Shown in pieces: positions 42,886-55,094 of a stretch of DNA of 64,000 bases; the first letter of the stretch is position 1, and each line of letters opens with the position of its first letter. The translations under genes and the position numbers were made by a program. The stretch is from NCBI RefSeq assembly GCF_003340475.1, contig NZ_QBKA01000002.1, positions 1,001,501-1,065,500 of the forward strand. The letters are read 5' to 3'. The notes beneath the pieces were generated by a model, which saw only the letters and a list, made by a program, of their open reading frames with translations, did not search any database and was not told the DNA's origin. This stretch comes from Alteripontixanthobacter maritimus (GTDB taxonomy: Bacteria; Pseudomonadota; Alphaproteobacteria; Sphingomonadales; Sphingomonadaceae).

Positions 42886-43206
42886 TCAGTCGTTACGCAA
42901 TGTATCGCGGTCATCCTCGGTATCATCATCTTCGTCGCTGAAGATCGACGCTAGTGGTGTGCGGGCGAACCAGATCAGTATCGCAGCAAGCAACACTCCG
43001 AGCACGCCCTTGTGGTTGTCGGCCACTTCGACCGCTTCCTCGAACACATCGGTGGCGCCTTCCGTCACGCGATCGACAATCCGGCTTCCGAAACCCTTGG
43101 ATGTCAGATCGCTGCGGATATGGGCGATGTCAGCCTTGACCAACGCGCGGGCGGAATTGCGCAGTGCCCGGTCCTCGCGCAGCTGCTGATCGATCGACTC
43201 CGTCAT
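42886..43206 (-). CDS. Small single-span membrane protein
   Basis: A 106-residue protein with an N-terminal amphipathic helical part, one membrane segment (GVLGVLLAAILIWFARTPLA, about 67-86) and an acidic tail (SDEDDDTEDDRD). No named family recognised. Its ATG overlaps the stop of the preceding holin-like gene by 4 bases, so the two are translationally coupled. Confidence 0.65.
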   Translation of the reverse strand: MTESIDQQLREDRALRNSARALVKADIAHIRSDLTSKGFGSRIVDRVTEGATDVFEEAVEVADNHKGVLGVLLAAILIWFARTPLASIFSDEDDDTEDDRDTLRND

Positions 43207-43646
43207 GGCGACGTGTCCTTATATGCGTCCGAAAGATGGCTGAAACGTTTCTTCGCAGCCAGACCGGCAACCACTCCCAGCACCAGCAGAATAACGACTA
43301 CAAGCGCCGTCGCACCCCACGGGGTCAGGATAGGCGAAAGCGCTATCACAAGGCCGACGACCAGCGCGATTAGCGCCAGATGCACGAACGCCAGCGCTGC
43401 AACCGCCATTCCAACGCCGCTACCACCCTTCGATGCGGCAAACTTCAGCCGGGTTTTCTGGAATGCCAGTTCCGCCTCGGCATAAGTCTTTCCATCGTCG
43501 ATGAGGGCTACGACGTCGTCTGTCAGCGAACTGCCCGGGTGTCCGACAGTTTCATCCGCCACAGAGTGCTCCGCAGGCGAACCGAACGTGTCCGGCTCGC
43601 CTGCGATGTCGTCGTCATGTTCCCTGATGGGAAGCTCCTGATTCAA
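43203..43646 (-). CDS. Phage-holin-family / YqjE-like membrane protein
   Basis: A 147-residue protein with two adjacent hydrophobic segments (about 79-100 and 107-128) following a 60-residue charged N-terminus and a YAEAELAFQKTRLKFAASK amphipathic helix. That layout is the Phage_holin_3_6 / YqjE (DUF1469) type, found with ElaB/YqjD-like proteins in many proteobacteria. It is a chromosomal stress-type protein, not evidence of a prophage. Second gene of the cluster, overlapping the next by 4 bases. Confidence 0.75.
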   Translation of the reverse strand: MNQELPIREHDDDIAGEPDTFGSPAEHSVADETVGHPGSSLTDDVVALIDDGKTYAEAELAFQKTRLKFAASKGGSGVGMAVAALAFVHLALIALVVGLVIALSPILTPWGATALVVVILLVLGVVAGLAAKKRFSHLSDAYKDTSP

Positions 43647-43676
43647 GATCTCAGCCCTTCGATCAGCTGCAGCACA

Positions 43677-45665
<1,989 letters not shown>

Positions 45666-45694
45666 GGCGTAGGTTAGAAACAACTGGGTGAGAG

Positions 45695-46024
45695 TCAGGA
45701 GGAGATGCGAGCTTCGTCTTCCATGTCCTCTTCGACCTCGGTCTCGATCTCGTCGGCGACCTCGTCCATTCTTTCCATGATGCGCCTGTTTTTCGGGCTC
45801 AACAGATATTGCCAAACGCCATAGGCATTGATGGCAAGCAGTAGCCCGTTCATCGCGGCAATCGGTATGGCGCCGCTCGTGAAGCCGATATAAATCCACG
45901 CGAACGCCACGGCGCAAAAAAGGACGAAGCCCCAGCCACTAACCTTTCGCCCCAGATCGGACGCGATCAACGTGGCGGCAAGCACGGTTCCGATGGCGGC
46001 GATCCATTCAAGTGGTCCATTCAT
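45695..46024 (-). CDS. Small three-helix membrane protein of unknown function
   Basis: A 109-residue protein with about three membrane helices (WIAAIGTVLAATLIAS; GFVLFCAVAFAWIYIGF; AIPIAAMNGLLLAINAYGVWQ) and an acidic C-terminal tail rich in Glu (MERMDEVADEIETEVEED). The NGLLLAINAYGVWQYL segment is reminiscent of PQ-loop or SemiSWEET-like proteins, but I cannot assign a family. ATG at 46024 is used. It converges with eno and lies downstream of ribH. Confidence 0.6.
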   Translation of the reverse strand: MNGPLEWIAAIGTVLAATLIASDLGRKVSGWGFVLFCAVAFAWIYIGFTSGAIPIAAMNGLLLAINAYGVWQYLLSPKNRRIMERMDEVADEIETEVEEDMEDEARISS

Positions 46025-46072
46025 GCGGCCTGAAGCAGCGGCCACACGCAACGTTCCGGAACGCGCCTTATG

Positions 46073-46495
46073 TTAAGCGATGAAACGCTGCCGCAGATCG
46101 TGAAGAGCGATAGCGGCCTCAGCAGCCTCGCCGCCCTTGTTCTTTTTGTCGGGGTTTGCACGAACCTCGGCCTGATCGTGGTTCTCTACCGTAAGTATGC
46201 CGTTGCCGATGGCCATTCCATCTATCGTCAGCGCCATGATCCCGCGTGCGCTTTCACCCGCGACGATTTCGAAGTGGTAGGTTTCGCCGCGAATGACCAC
46301 GCCGATCGCGACGTAGCCGTCGTACTGGCCGCTTTCGGAAGCTAGCGCGATAGTACCGGGAATTTCCAGCGCGCCCGGCACGGTCAGCACTTCGAAAGTG
46401 TGCCCGGCCTGCTCCAGAGCAGCCTTCGCACCGGCTACCAGCTGGTCATTCAGATCGTCGTAGAAGCGGGCTTCCACGATCAGGAAACTTGCCAT
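46073..46495 (-). CDS. ribH: 6,7-dimethyl-8-ribityllumazine synthase
   Basis: Penultimate step of riboflavin synthesis. The 140-residue protein has [25 protein letters not shown] and [18 protein letters not shown], with the catalytic His in the last motif. It is of normal length for the pentamer/icosahedral family. It sits just downstream of tRNA-Lys on the same strand; no other rib gene is in the window and no FMN riboswitch is visible before it. Confidence 0.96.
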   Translation of the reverse strand: MASFLIVEARFYDDLNDQLVAGAKAALEQAGHTFEVLTVPGALEIPGTIALASESGQYDGYVAIGVVIRGETYHFEIVAGESARGIMALTIDGMAIGNGILTVENHDQAEVRANPDKKNKGGEAAEAAIALHDLRQRFIA

Positions 46496-46521
46496 CTACG
46501 TACTCCGAGGAAAGGGGAAAA

Positions 46522-46597
<76 letters not shown>

Positions 46598-46723
46598 ACT
46601 GCCGGATTGCGGCACCGATCGTAACCGGGCGGGTTCGATCGGAAGCGGTCAAATAGCGATGATTGGCGCGGTGTAAAGTCTTGTGTGCCTCGCGCCGGCG
46701 CTTTTCCCGTTAGGCCTGCTTGC

Positions 46724-47839
46724 TCAAGACAATCCGCTGCTGGGCTTTTGACTGTTCCAGCGGTTCACCATCATCAACGTGCCGATGCAGATCATATTGG
46801 TCATCATCGACGATCCCCCATGGCTCATGAAGGGGAGTGGGATGCCCACCACCGGCGCGAAGCCCATCACCATGAGCAGGTTCACCGCGACGTAGAAGAA
46901 GATCGTGGCGACCATGCCCGCCGCCAGCAGTCGTGAGAACCGGTCCTGCGCCTTCATCGCCACTTTCCAGCCCCACCGCATAATAATCGCGAATATTCCG
47001 ATCACGACTATGCCACCCACCAGGCCCCATTCCTCGGCCATGGTGGCGAAAACGAAATCGGTGTGCGGTTCGGGAAGGTAGTTGAGTTGGCTTTGCGTGC
47101 CGTCGTTAAAACCCTTGCCGGTGATCCCGCCGGAACCGATGGCGATCTTGGATTGGGTGATGTGATACCCCGCGCCCAGCGGATCGCTTTCGGGATCGAA
47201 CAGCGTATCGATGCGCCGTTGCTGGTACGGTTGAAGGGCAAAATTGTAGGCAAGCGGCACGGCCACCGCCGCTGCAGCTATGGCTCCGCCAAACCAGAGC
47301 ATCGGCAAACCGGCGAGGAACATGATGACTACCCCGCCGAAGGCCAGCGCCAGCGAAGTTCCAAGGTCGGGCTGCATCAGCACGAGCGCCATCGGCATTC
47401 CAATCAGCACCCCCGCCGGTATCAGCGCCCGCCAGTTGCGGACCATGCCGGGCGGCAGCAGATCGTAATATTTCGCCAGCGCAAGAACCAGCACGGGCTT
47501 CATCAATTCGGAAGGCTGAATGCGGATCGGGCCGACTTCCAACCACCGCTGGCTCCCGCCGCCGATTGCTCCCATCGCTTCCACACCGACCAACAGTATC
47601 AACACGATTGCGTACACCGGGTAGGTCATTAGCCGCACGAAATCGCGATTGAAGAGCGTCATGATGGTGGCCATCACGAAGAACACGCCGAACCGTATCA
47701 AATGCGAATCCGCATAGGGGCTCATGCTGCCGCCAGCCGCCGAAAACAGCACGGCTGCCCCAAAGCCGACCAGGATAAACAGCGGAAACAGCATCCGCCA
47801 TGGTTGTCGTGCGATGGGGGTAGGGACGATACTATTCAT
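46724..47839 (-). CDS. rodA: Rod shape-determining protein RodA (SEDS glycosyltransferase)
   Basis: A SEDS-family peptidoglycan glycan polymerase of the elongasome. The 371-residue, about ten-helix membrane protein has the conserved PSELMKPVLVLALAKYY, MQPDLGTSLALAFGG with the catalytic Asp, and the late PLPFMSHGGSSMMTN motif. ATG at 47839 is the family start; the open extension upstream lies in mrdA. It is 22 bases downstream of mrdA, last in the mre operon. Confidence 0.96.
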   Translation of the reverse strand: MNSIVPTPIARQPWRMLFPLFILVGFGAAVLFSAAGGSMSPYADSHLIRFGVFFVMATIMTLFNRDFVRLMTYPVYAIVLILLVGVEAMGAIGGGSQRWLEVGPIRIQPSELMKPVLVLALAKYYDLLPPGMVRNWRALIPAGVLIGMPMALVLMQPDLGTSLALAFGGVVIMFLAGLPMLWFGGAIAAAAVAVPLAYNFALQPYQQRRIDTLFDPESDPLGAGYHITQSKIAIGSGGITGKGFNDGTQSQLNYLPEPHTDFVFATMAEEWGLVGGIVVIGIFAIIMRWGWKVAMKAQDRFSRLLAAGMVATIFFYVAVNLLMVMGFAPVVGIPLPFMSHGGSSMMTNMICIGTLMMVNRWNSQKPSSGLS

Positions 47840-47861
47840 CGGCGCGGTCGTTCGGCGCAGA

Positions 47862-49949
47862 TCATTGCTGCACCGGGGAGCCGGCATTCGCGCTGCCGGG
47901 TTCGCCCGACGGGGTCGCTTCGCGGCGTGGATCGACAACGCCCTGGGCAAGGCGTTCGGTGCGCTGCGCGGCGATCCGCGCCTCGGCATTCACACGCTCG
48001 AACACTTCCTCGTCCCGCCGCGGTGCCGCGGCCACCGTTTCCCCTGCGGCTGAGGCATAAGCGGCGTAACGCTGATCGAGCCGTTGCTGCGCGGTTCCGC
48101 CCCATTGCGTTTCCAGCGCGCTCAGGGCTTCCAACCCCTTCGTCGGGTCGAACAGATACGTCATCACGTCGCGCGCGATGGGATAGGCCGAGCCCGACCC
48201 GCCGCCATGCTCTATTACCACCGCGCCTGCGTATTTCGGCTTGTCGAACGGAGCGAAGAACACGAACAGGCCGTGGTCGCGGTACTTCCAAGGGCCGGTC
48301 TTGCCGTTCGAAACCGACAGCGAAACGACCTGCGCCGTACCGGTCTTGCCGGCCATCAGGATATCTTCGATAGGCAGGCGGGCACGGCCGGCGGTGCCGG
48401 GACCGTTCACCGTATCGCTCATGGCCTTGCGGATGTAGGCGATCTCTTCGGGTTCGAATGCAAAATGTTCGAATTTCGGCTTTCGATCGCTTGCAACCAT
48501 GCGCGGCATGACCCGGTCGCCCGTGGCGAGTCGTGCAGTCATCACCGCCAGCTGCAGGGGGCTTGTAAGGTAGTACCCCTGACCGATCGATGCGTTTACC
48601 GTGTCATATGGCTGCCAGGAACTGTCGTATTTTTCCTGCTTCCATGCAGGGGTGGGAACGGTGCCGTAAAACTGGCTGGTGACGGGCAGTTCGAATTCCT
48701 GCCCCAGTCCCATCTTGCGGGCCCATTTGGCGACTTGATCGAAACCGACCTTCTGCGCGAAATGGTAGAAATAGCTGTCGCAGCTCTGGTAAATGGCCTT
48801 TGCCATGTCGACCCGGCCGTGATTGCTCCAGCAGTTGAAGAACCGGTTGCCGATGCGGCGTCCGCCGCCGCAAGTAATCGTTTCTTCCGGCTTTACCCCG
48901 GCATCGAGGAAGGCCATGCAGTGCATCGGCTTGACCGTGGAGCCGGGCGGGTAAAGCCCCTTCAGCACCTTGTTGCGCAGCGGCACGCGCTCGTCCTCGC
49001 GCAGCATCGAATATTCGACGCTGCCGATGCCATCTGAAAAGCTGTTCGGATCGTAGCTGGGCATGGAAGCCATGCACAACAGATCGCCGGTATCGCAGTC
49101 CATCACCACGACGGAACCGGATTCGAGCCCGATCCGGCGCGCTGCGTAATCCTGCAGCGGCCCGTCGATAGTCAGCTTGACCGGCTTGCCCTGAATATCG
49201 TCCCGCGTATCGAGATCGCGCACGATCCGCCCGGCGGCGGTGACTTCTACGCGCCGCGCACCAGGTACCCCGCGCAAATTGCTTTCGAACTGCTTTTCCA
49301 GCCCGTCCTTGCCAATCTTGTAACCCGGCGTGATCAGCAGCGGATTACGGTCCTGATCGTATTCTTCGGCGGAGGCCGGGCCGACGTAACCAATCAGGTG
49401 GCCCACTGCGGCCCCCGTCGGATAAAAGCGCGAAAAACCGCGCTGCGGAACGACCCCGGGCAGGTCAGGCAGGCGCACGCTGATGGCGGCATATTGATCG
49501 AATTTGAGGCCGGTGGCGACTTCGACGGGCTGGTAGCCGCTGGATTTCTCCACCTCCGCCTTGATATCGCGCACCCGTCCTTCATTAAGATCGAGCAATC
49601 CCGCCAGTACGTCGATGGTGGCAGCAGGGTCGTCCAGCCGTTCGGGAATGATGTCGACCCGGAAGTCAGCCCGGTTGGAGGCAAGCGGTGCGCCATTCCG
49701 GTCGAGCAACCAGCCGCGACGAGGCGGGATCAGCGTCAGATTGACGCGGTTGCTCTCGCTCTCGGTCTTGTATTTCGCGTTTTCGGCAATGGCGATATAC
49801 GCCATGCGCCCTGCCAGCAGCAGCCCGACGCCGCCCTGGATCGCACCAACCACGAAACTGCGCCGGTCGAAGCTATGCTTCAGCGCGGCGGTAGTGTCGC
49901 TCGCCGAATTGCGCAGGCCGCCGGAAGGTTTCTTGCGCCTGCCCAGCAT
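47862..49949 (-). CDS. mrdA: Penicillin-binding protein 2
   Basis: The elongasome transpeptidase partner of RodA. The 695-residue protein has an N-terminal membrane anchor (about 32-52), PBP dimer region with NRADFRVDIIPERL, and a transpeptidase domain with the active serine Ser337 of PGSTVKP, SCDSYFYH (SxN-like region) and the late KTGTAQ motif. The C-terminal 90 residues are an Ala/Glu/Arg-rich extension. ATG at 49949 overlaps the mreD stop by one base. Confidence 0.96.
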   Translation of the reverse strand: MLGRRKKPSGGLRNSASDTTAALKHSFDRRSFVVGAIQGGVGLLLAGRMAYIAIAENAKYKTESESNRVNLTLIPPRRGWLLDRNGAPLASNRADFRVDIIPERLDDPAATIDVLAGLLDLNEGRVRDIKAEVEKSSGYQPVEVATGLKFDQYAAISVRLPDLPGVVPQRGFSRFYPTGAAVGHLIGYVGPASAEEYDQDRNPLLITPGYKIGKDGLEKQFESNLRGVPGARRVEVTAAGRIVRDLDTRDDIQGKPVKLTIDGPLQDYAARRIGLESGSVVVMDCDTGDLLCMASMPSYDPNSFSDGIGSVEYSMLREDERVPLRNKVLKGLYPPGSTVKPMHCMAFLDAGVKPEETITCGGGRRIGNRFFNCWSNHGRVDMAKAIYQSCDSYFYHFAQKVGFDQVAKWARKMGLGQEFELPVTSQFYGTVPTPAWKQEKYDSSWQPYDTVNASIGQGYYLTSPLQLAVMTARLATGDRVMPRMVASDRKPKFEHFAFEPEEIAYIRKAMSDTVNGPGTAGRARLPIEDILMAGKTGTAQVVSLSVSNGKTGPWKYRDHGLFVFFAPFDKPKYAGAVVIEHGGGSGSAYPIARDVMTYLFDPTKGLEALSALETQWGGTAQQRLDQRYAAYASAAGETVAAAPRRDEEVFERVNAEARIAAQRTERLAQGVVDPRREATPSGEPGSANAGSPVQQ

Positions 49950-50503
49950 CACCCGATCGTCCGCACGCGCATCAGGCGCAACCTGTCGAGAAAGGCAACC
50001 ATCCTTGCAATAATGGGGTATGCAAGGACCGACAGCAAGAGCTGCGGTGCCAGCACGATCAGGGCCGGAAGGCCGATCGGCGCGCCTGAAAGCAGGAACG
50101 CTGCCAGCAGATAGGCGATCACCAGTACCACGGCAGCAAACCAGTCCTGCCAAAAGGATCGCCACGGAAACCGCGATTCAATGATCTCGATTGCCAGCAT
50201 CGCCAGCGACCACAAAAGAATGCCGCTTCCGAAGGGTTGTCCGCTAAACAGATCGTCAACCAACCCGAGGGGGAAACCTGCCCAAACCGGAAACAATCCG
50301 GGACGCAGCAGCCGCCATGCGACCAGCATCAGGAAACCGAGAGGTGGCATCAGCGGGCCGGGCGTTGCCATGACGAAGATCGGCAGGACGATGGCGATAA
50401 GGATGCTCAGCCACGGAACGATGTATCCGAGCAGCGGCGAATGATCGCGGTTTATACGCCGACCGTAGGCATCGCTGCGGGAGCGGGGGTTCAACCGCTC
50501 CAT
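49949..50503 (-). CDS. mreD: Rod shape-determining protein MreD
   Basis: A 184-residue inner-membrane protein with about five or six helices, in the position and of the size of MreD. It contains the PLGLVDDLFSGQPFGSGILLW motif typical of the family. Between mreC (start overlaps the mreC stop by 1 base) and mrdA (1-base overlap), so the mre operon is tightly coupled. It helps link MreB filaments to the wall synthases. Confidence 0.92.
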   Translation of the reverse strand: MERLNPRSRSDAYGRRINRDHSPLLGYIVPWLSILIAIVLPIFVMATPGPLMPPLGFLMLVAWRLLRPGLFPVWAGFPLGLVDDLFSGQPFGSGILLWSLAMLAIEIIESRFPWRSFWQDWFAAVVLVIAYLLAAFLLSGAPIGLPALIVLAPQLLLSVLAYPIIARMVAFLDRLRLMRVRTIG

Positions 50504-51420
50504 CAGTTATCGGTTTCGTTGGATTGCACCGATGGTGCCGCCGCCTCGCCAATCAGCTCCGCCGCTTCAGGCTCGTAGATAGGGTCGACACGCACGATCC
50601 CCGTAGCGGCGGGATCGCTTATTATGCGGGCGAGCGCGCCGTCTTCGGTTACTTCGACGACGATCGCGACAGCAGTTCCGGGCCGGTAGTAACCGCCTGC
50701 ACCGCTGGTTACGAAGATGTCGCCCTTCTTCAGCGGGTTCAGTCCCAGATTGATGAGCCGCACCCGTAGCAGGCCGTCACCGCGCCCTTGTGCAATGGCA
50801 GCGACGTCGTCCGTAGCGCGGCGTACCGGCAGGTAGCTGTCGCTGTCAGTCAGAAGCAGCACGCGCGCGCTGTCGCTGCTGGCTTCGAGCACGCGGCCAA
50901 GCACACCGCGTTCGGAACGCACCGGCATACCGGGTCGCACACCTTCGTCGGTTCCGGCACCCAGATAGGCAATCCGGCGCGAACTTGTCGCGCTCGATCC
51001 GATCAGACGGGCGATGGCCACTGCCTCGCCATCGTTTTCGGTAAGGCCCATGAGGCCCTTTAGCCGCTCGTTCTGCCGCTCAACAGCCTGGGCCTCGGCC
51101 AGTTTGATACGCGCAAGCTCGACTTCACGGCGCAATTCGGCGTTCTTGCTGCCGGCCCGGTAATAGGCGCCGATAGCCTCGAACATGCCCTGGCTTTCGG
51201 AGCGAGCGACCGCCACGGTTTCCGCTGCCGGTTCGACGATGTCGATGGCTTCCCCGCGCACCGGGCCGAAAGTGGCCGGGCGGATCAGCGATACGGCCAG
51301 CAGCAGTGCGCCAATCAGCGCGCCGATACCGGCAATCACATAGCCCGTGAACTGGCCGAATTGCGCCCTGCGCGAATGGCCGGAGCGCCTGCCCGCATGA
51401 CTGGAAGGGGAGGACGCCAT
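50503..51420 (-). CDS. mreC: Rod shape-determining protein MreC
   Basis: The 305-residue periplasmic scaffold of the elongasome. It has one N-terminal membrane segment (about 25-47), a coiled-coil (about 85-120, ELRREVELARIKLAEAQAVERQNE) and the two beta-barrel domains with GARPGMPV-like and GLLRVRLINLGLNPLKKGDIFVTSG stretches. It follows mreB by 13 bases and overlaps mreD by one base. Confidence 0.94.
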   Translation of the reverse strand: MASSPSSHAGRRSGHSRRAQFGQFTGYVIAGIGALIGALLLAVSLIRPATFGPVRGEAIDIVEPAAETVAVARSESQGMFEAIGAYYRAGSKNAELRREVELARIKLAEAQAVERQNERLKGLMGLTENDGEAVAIARLIGSSATSSRRIAYLGAGTDEGVRPGMPVRSERGVLGRVLEASSDSARVLLLTDSDSYLPVRRATDDVAAIAQGRGDGLLRVRLINLGLNPLKKGDIFVTSGAGGYYRPGTAVAIVVEVTEDGALARIISDPAATGIVRVDPIYEPEAAELIGEAAAPSVQSNETDN

Positions 51421-51433
51421 CGAGCTTCCCCGA

Positions 51434-52663
<1,230 letters not shown>

Positions 52664-52677
52664 TTAGGACGCGATGT

Positions 52678-54522
52678 ATGGTCGCAATCCGCAGACTTCC
52701 TGAAACGCTGGTCAACCGCATTGCGGCGGGCGAAGTGGTCGAACGTCCGGCTTCCGCGGCGAAGGAACTGGTGGAGAACGCGATCGATGCGGGCGCGCGC
52801 CGGATTGTTGTGAAACTGGTCGATGGCGGTCTGACGCGCCTTGAAGTTACCGACGATGGTTGCGGGATGGGTCCGCAGGACATGACACTGGCACTGGAAC
52901 GTCATGCCACCAGCAAATTACCAGAAAGCCTGATCGGCGAAGCGCAGGCGATCGAACGGGTGGCGACGCTGGGTTTTCGCGGCGAAGCGCTGCCGTCGAT
53001 CGCTTCGGTTGCCCAGTTCACGCTGGAAAGCCGACCGCATGACGCTGCCGAAGGGTGGCGCAAGGTGGTTGACCATGGCGAGTTGGTGGAAGACGCACCC
53101 GCTGCCCTGCCACCCGGTACGCGGGTGCGGGTAGAAAACCTGTTCGGCAAGGTGCCTGCTCGCCGGAAGTTCCTGCGCACACCGCGCAGCGAATACGGTG
53201 CCTGCCACGACGTTGTCCGTCGCCTCGCGATGGCGCGACCGGACATCGGCTTCACCCTGGAACACCGTACGGGCGACAAGGATCGCCGCGTGCTGCACGT
53301 ACAGGGCGGGGAGGGGGCCGAAGCGCGCGTCGCCAGCATCATTGCGCGGGAGCTGGAGACGAACGGCGTATCGATCGATCTGGAACGTCCACTCGAGAAT
53401 GGCACGATGCGCCTCACCGGCCTGGCAGGCCTGCCAACCTATAATCGCGGCGTGGCCGACCACCAGTATCTGTTCGTGAACGGCCGCCCGGTGAAGGACC
53501 GGCTGCTGACCGGCGCGGTGCGCGGTGCCTATGCCGATATGCTGGCGCGCGATCGCCATGCTGTGCTGGCGCTATTCCTCACCCTTCCGGCAGAGAACGT
53601 CGATGTGAATGTCCACCCCGCCAAGACGGAAGTCCGGTTCCGCGACGCGCAAGGTGTGCGCGGCTTTATCGTGTCGGGCCTGCGCAAGGCTTTGGGTACA
53701 GGCGACAGGCGCAGCGCGCAGGGTCCGGATGCGGCCGCGATGGAACGCTGGCAACAGGAACCCATGCGGCCCGAAATCTCCCCCGCGCTCGGCTCGATCT
53801 TCACCGGCCGTGACTGGAGTAGGCCGCAATCGTCCGTCGCAGAAGCCCCTTCACCCTACAACTCGCAAACCGGCGAGGTCATGGATTATCCCATGGGCCG
53901 CGCGGAAGAGGCTGCTTCGCCTGACCACGACGCGGCGCAATATCCGCTCGGCATTGCGCGCGGGCAGGTGGCTGATACCTATATCGTGGCCGAGGCGGCG
54001 GACGGGCTGGTGCTGGTCGACCAGCACGCAGCGCATGAGCGGCTCGTGCTGGAACGCCTGCGCGCAGCCGGTGCGGAGGACGCGGTGAAGCGCAGCCAGG
54101 CTTTGCTGATGCCCGACGTCGTGGAACTGGACGAGGCAAGCTGCGACCGTCTGGAAGAGGCCGCGCCCAAACTTGCCGAACTGGGGCTGGAAATAGAACG
54201 CTTCGGTCCCGCCGCCATGCTGGTGCGCGCCATGCCGCACAGCCTGAAAAGCTCTGCCCCGGCGCAATTGTTGCAGGACATTGCCGATGACATCGCCAAA
54301 CATGGGGAGGCGCTGTGGCTGGGCGAAAAGCTCGACCTGGTGCTTGCCACCATGGCCTGCCACGGCAGCGTGCGGGCAGGGCGGGTGCTCAGCGTGGCGG
54401 AAATGAACGCGCTGCTGCGTGAGATGGAACGCACACCGCGATCGGGCCAATGCAATCATGGCCGCCCGACATGGGTGAAGCTGGCCATGGAAGACGTCGA
54501 GAAACTGTTCGGGAGGCATTGA
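52678..54522 (+). CDS. mutL: DNA mismatch repair protein MutL
   Basis: A GHL-ATPase that links MutS to downstream repair. The 614-residue protein has ELVENAIDAGARRIVV (ATPase motif I), the DDGCGMG motif II, and ATLGFRGEALPSIASV motif III in the N-terminal 340 residues; the C-terminal dimerisation domain shows QHAAHERLVLERL and CHGSVRAG, the latter containing a CHG motif, without the DQHAxxER endonuclease motif fully intact. ATG at 52678 follows a closely spaced alternative ATG at 52674 in another frame. Its stop overlaps the next ATG (TGATG). Confidence 0.95.
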   Translation: MVAIRRLPETLVNRIAAGEVVERPASAAKELVENAIDAGARRIVVKLVDGGLTRLEVTDDGCGMGPQDMTLALERHATSKLPESLIGEAQAIERVATLGFRGEALPSIASVAQFTLESRPHDAAEGWRKVVDHGELVEDAPAALPPGTRVRVENLFGKVPARRKFLRTPRSEYGACHDVVRRLAMARPDIGFTLEHRTGDKDRRVLHVQGGEGAEARVASIIARELETNGVSIDLERPLENGTMRLTGLAGLPTYNRGVADHQYLFVNGRPVKDRLLTGAVRGAYADMLARDRHAVLALFLTLPAENVDVNVHPAKTEVRFRDAQGVRGFIVSGLRKALGTGDRRSAQGPDAAAMERWQQEPMRPEISPALGSIFTGRDWSRPQSSVAEAPSPYNSQTGEVMDYPMGRAEEAASPDHDAAQYPLGIARGQVADTYIVAEAADGLVLVDQHAAHERLVLERLRAAGAEDAVKRSQALLMPDVVELDEASCDRLEEAAPKLAELGLEIERFGPAAMLVRAMPHSLKSSAPAQLLQDIADDIAKHGEALWLGEKLDLVLATMACHGSVRAGRVLSVAEMNALLREMERTPRSGQCNHGRPTWVKLAMEDVEKLFGRH

Positions 54523-55028
54523 TGCGCAAGTCTTTTTTATTGGTCTTGTTGGCTGCGCCAATGGCTTTGGCGGGATGTGGTGGGGAGCCTTCGGCGGAGG
54601 AGCAGGCGGCGATTGATGCGGCGGCTTTAGCAGAGATCGAGGCAGCGTCGGTCGTGCCTGCCGCTCCCTTGAATCTGCAGCCGATCCTCTATCCCGATAT
54701 CGAGAAGAACGAGCTGTATGGTGCATCATGCGCGTTTGCGCCGGGTGGCAGTTTCGGGGCGGTCGCGTTGGCGATGGAGGATGCGGGTTACCTCAAATAC
54801 GAGGATACGGTGCAACTGCTAGCGCCCGATGCCGGTAGTGCCGAGGGGCCGCTGGGTAGCCGTGAGAAATATGACGGGCGCGAATACAGCTTCCGCCTGG
54901 AACGCACCACGGCAGACAGCGAAAGCGCTGGCATGGATTCCGTCGATTACCGTGCGCGGTTGGTCGTGAGGGATGGGCAGGACCGCATCGTTTACGAGCA
55001 GGACGGCAACGCACAATGCGGGGCGTGA
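54522..55028 (+). CDS. Lipoprotein of unknown function coupled to mutL
   Basis: A 168-residue lipoprotein: signal MRKSFLLVLLAAPMALAGC with lipobox LAGC (Cys19), then GGEPSAEEQ and an Ala-rich helix. The remaining domain is unfamiliar. The N-terminal layout resembles the lipoprotein upstream of dnaG (CGGEPADED), but the rest does not obviously match. Its ATG overlaps the mutL stop by one base, so translation is coupled. Confidence 0.7.
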   Translation: MRKSFLLVLLAAPMALAGCGGEPSAEEQAAIDAAALAEIEAASVVPAAPLNLQPILYPDIEKNELYGASCAFAPGGSFGAVALAMEDAGYLKYEDTVQLLAPDAGSAEGPLGSREKYDGREYSFRLERTTADSESAGMDSVDYRARLVVRDGQDRIVYEQDGNAQCGA

Positions 55029-55094
55029 TCGATCGCCCCGCTAAATAGATAAACCGAATACCTAAGCCGAATACGTAAACCGGGGACCGAACCA

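Noticed and set aside
43203-43646. Possible prophage signal from the holin-like domain
   Set aside because: The gene is embedded in a stress-type cluster with ElaB/YqjD homologues; no other phage gene, integrase or att site is visible.
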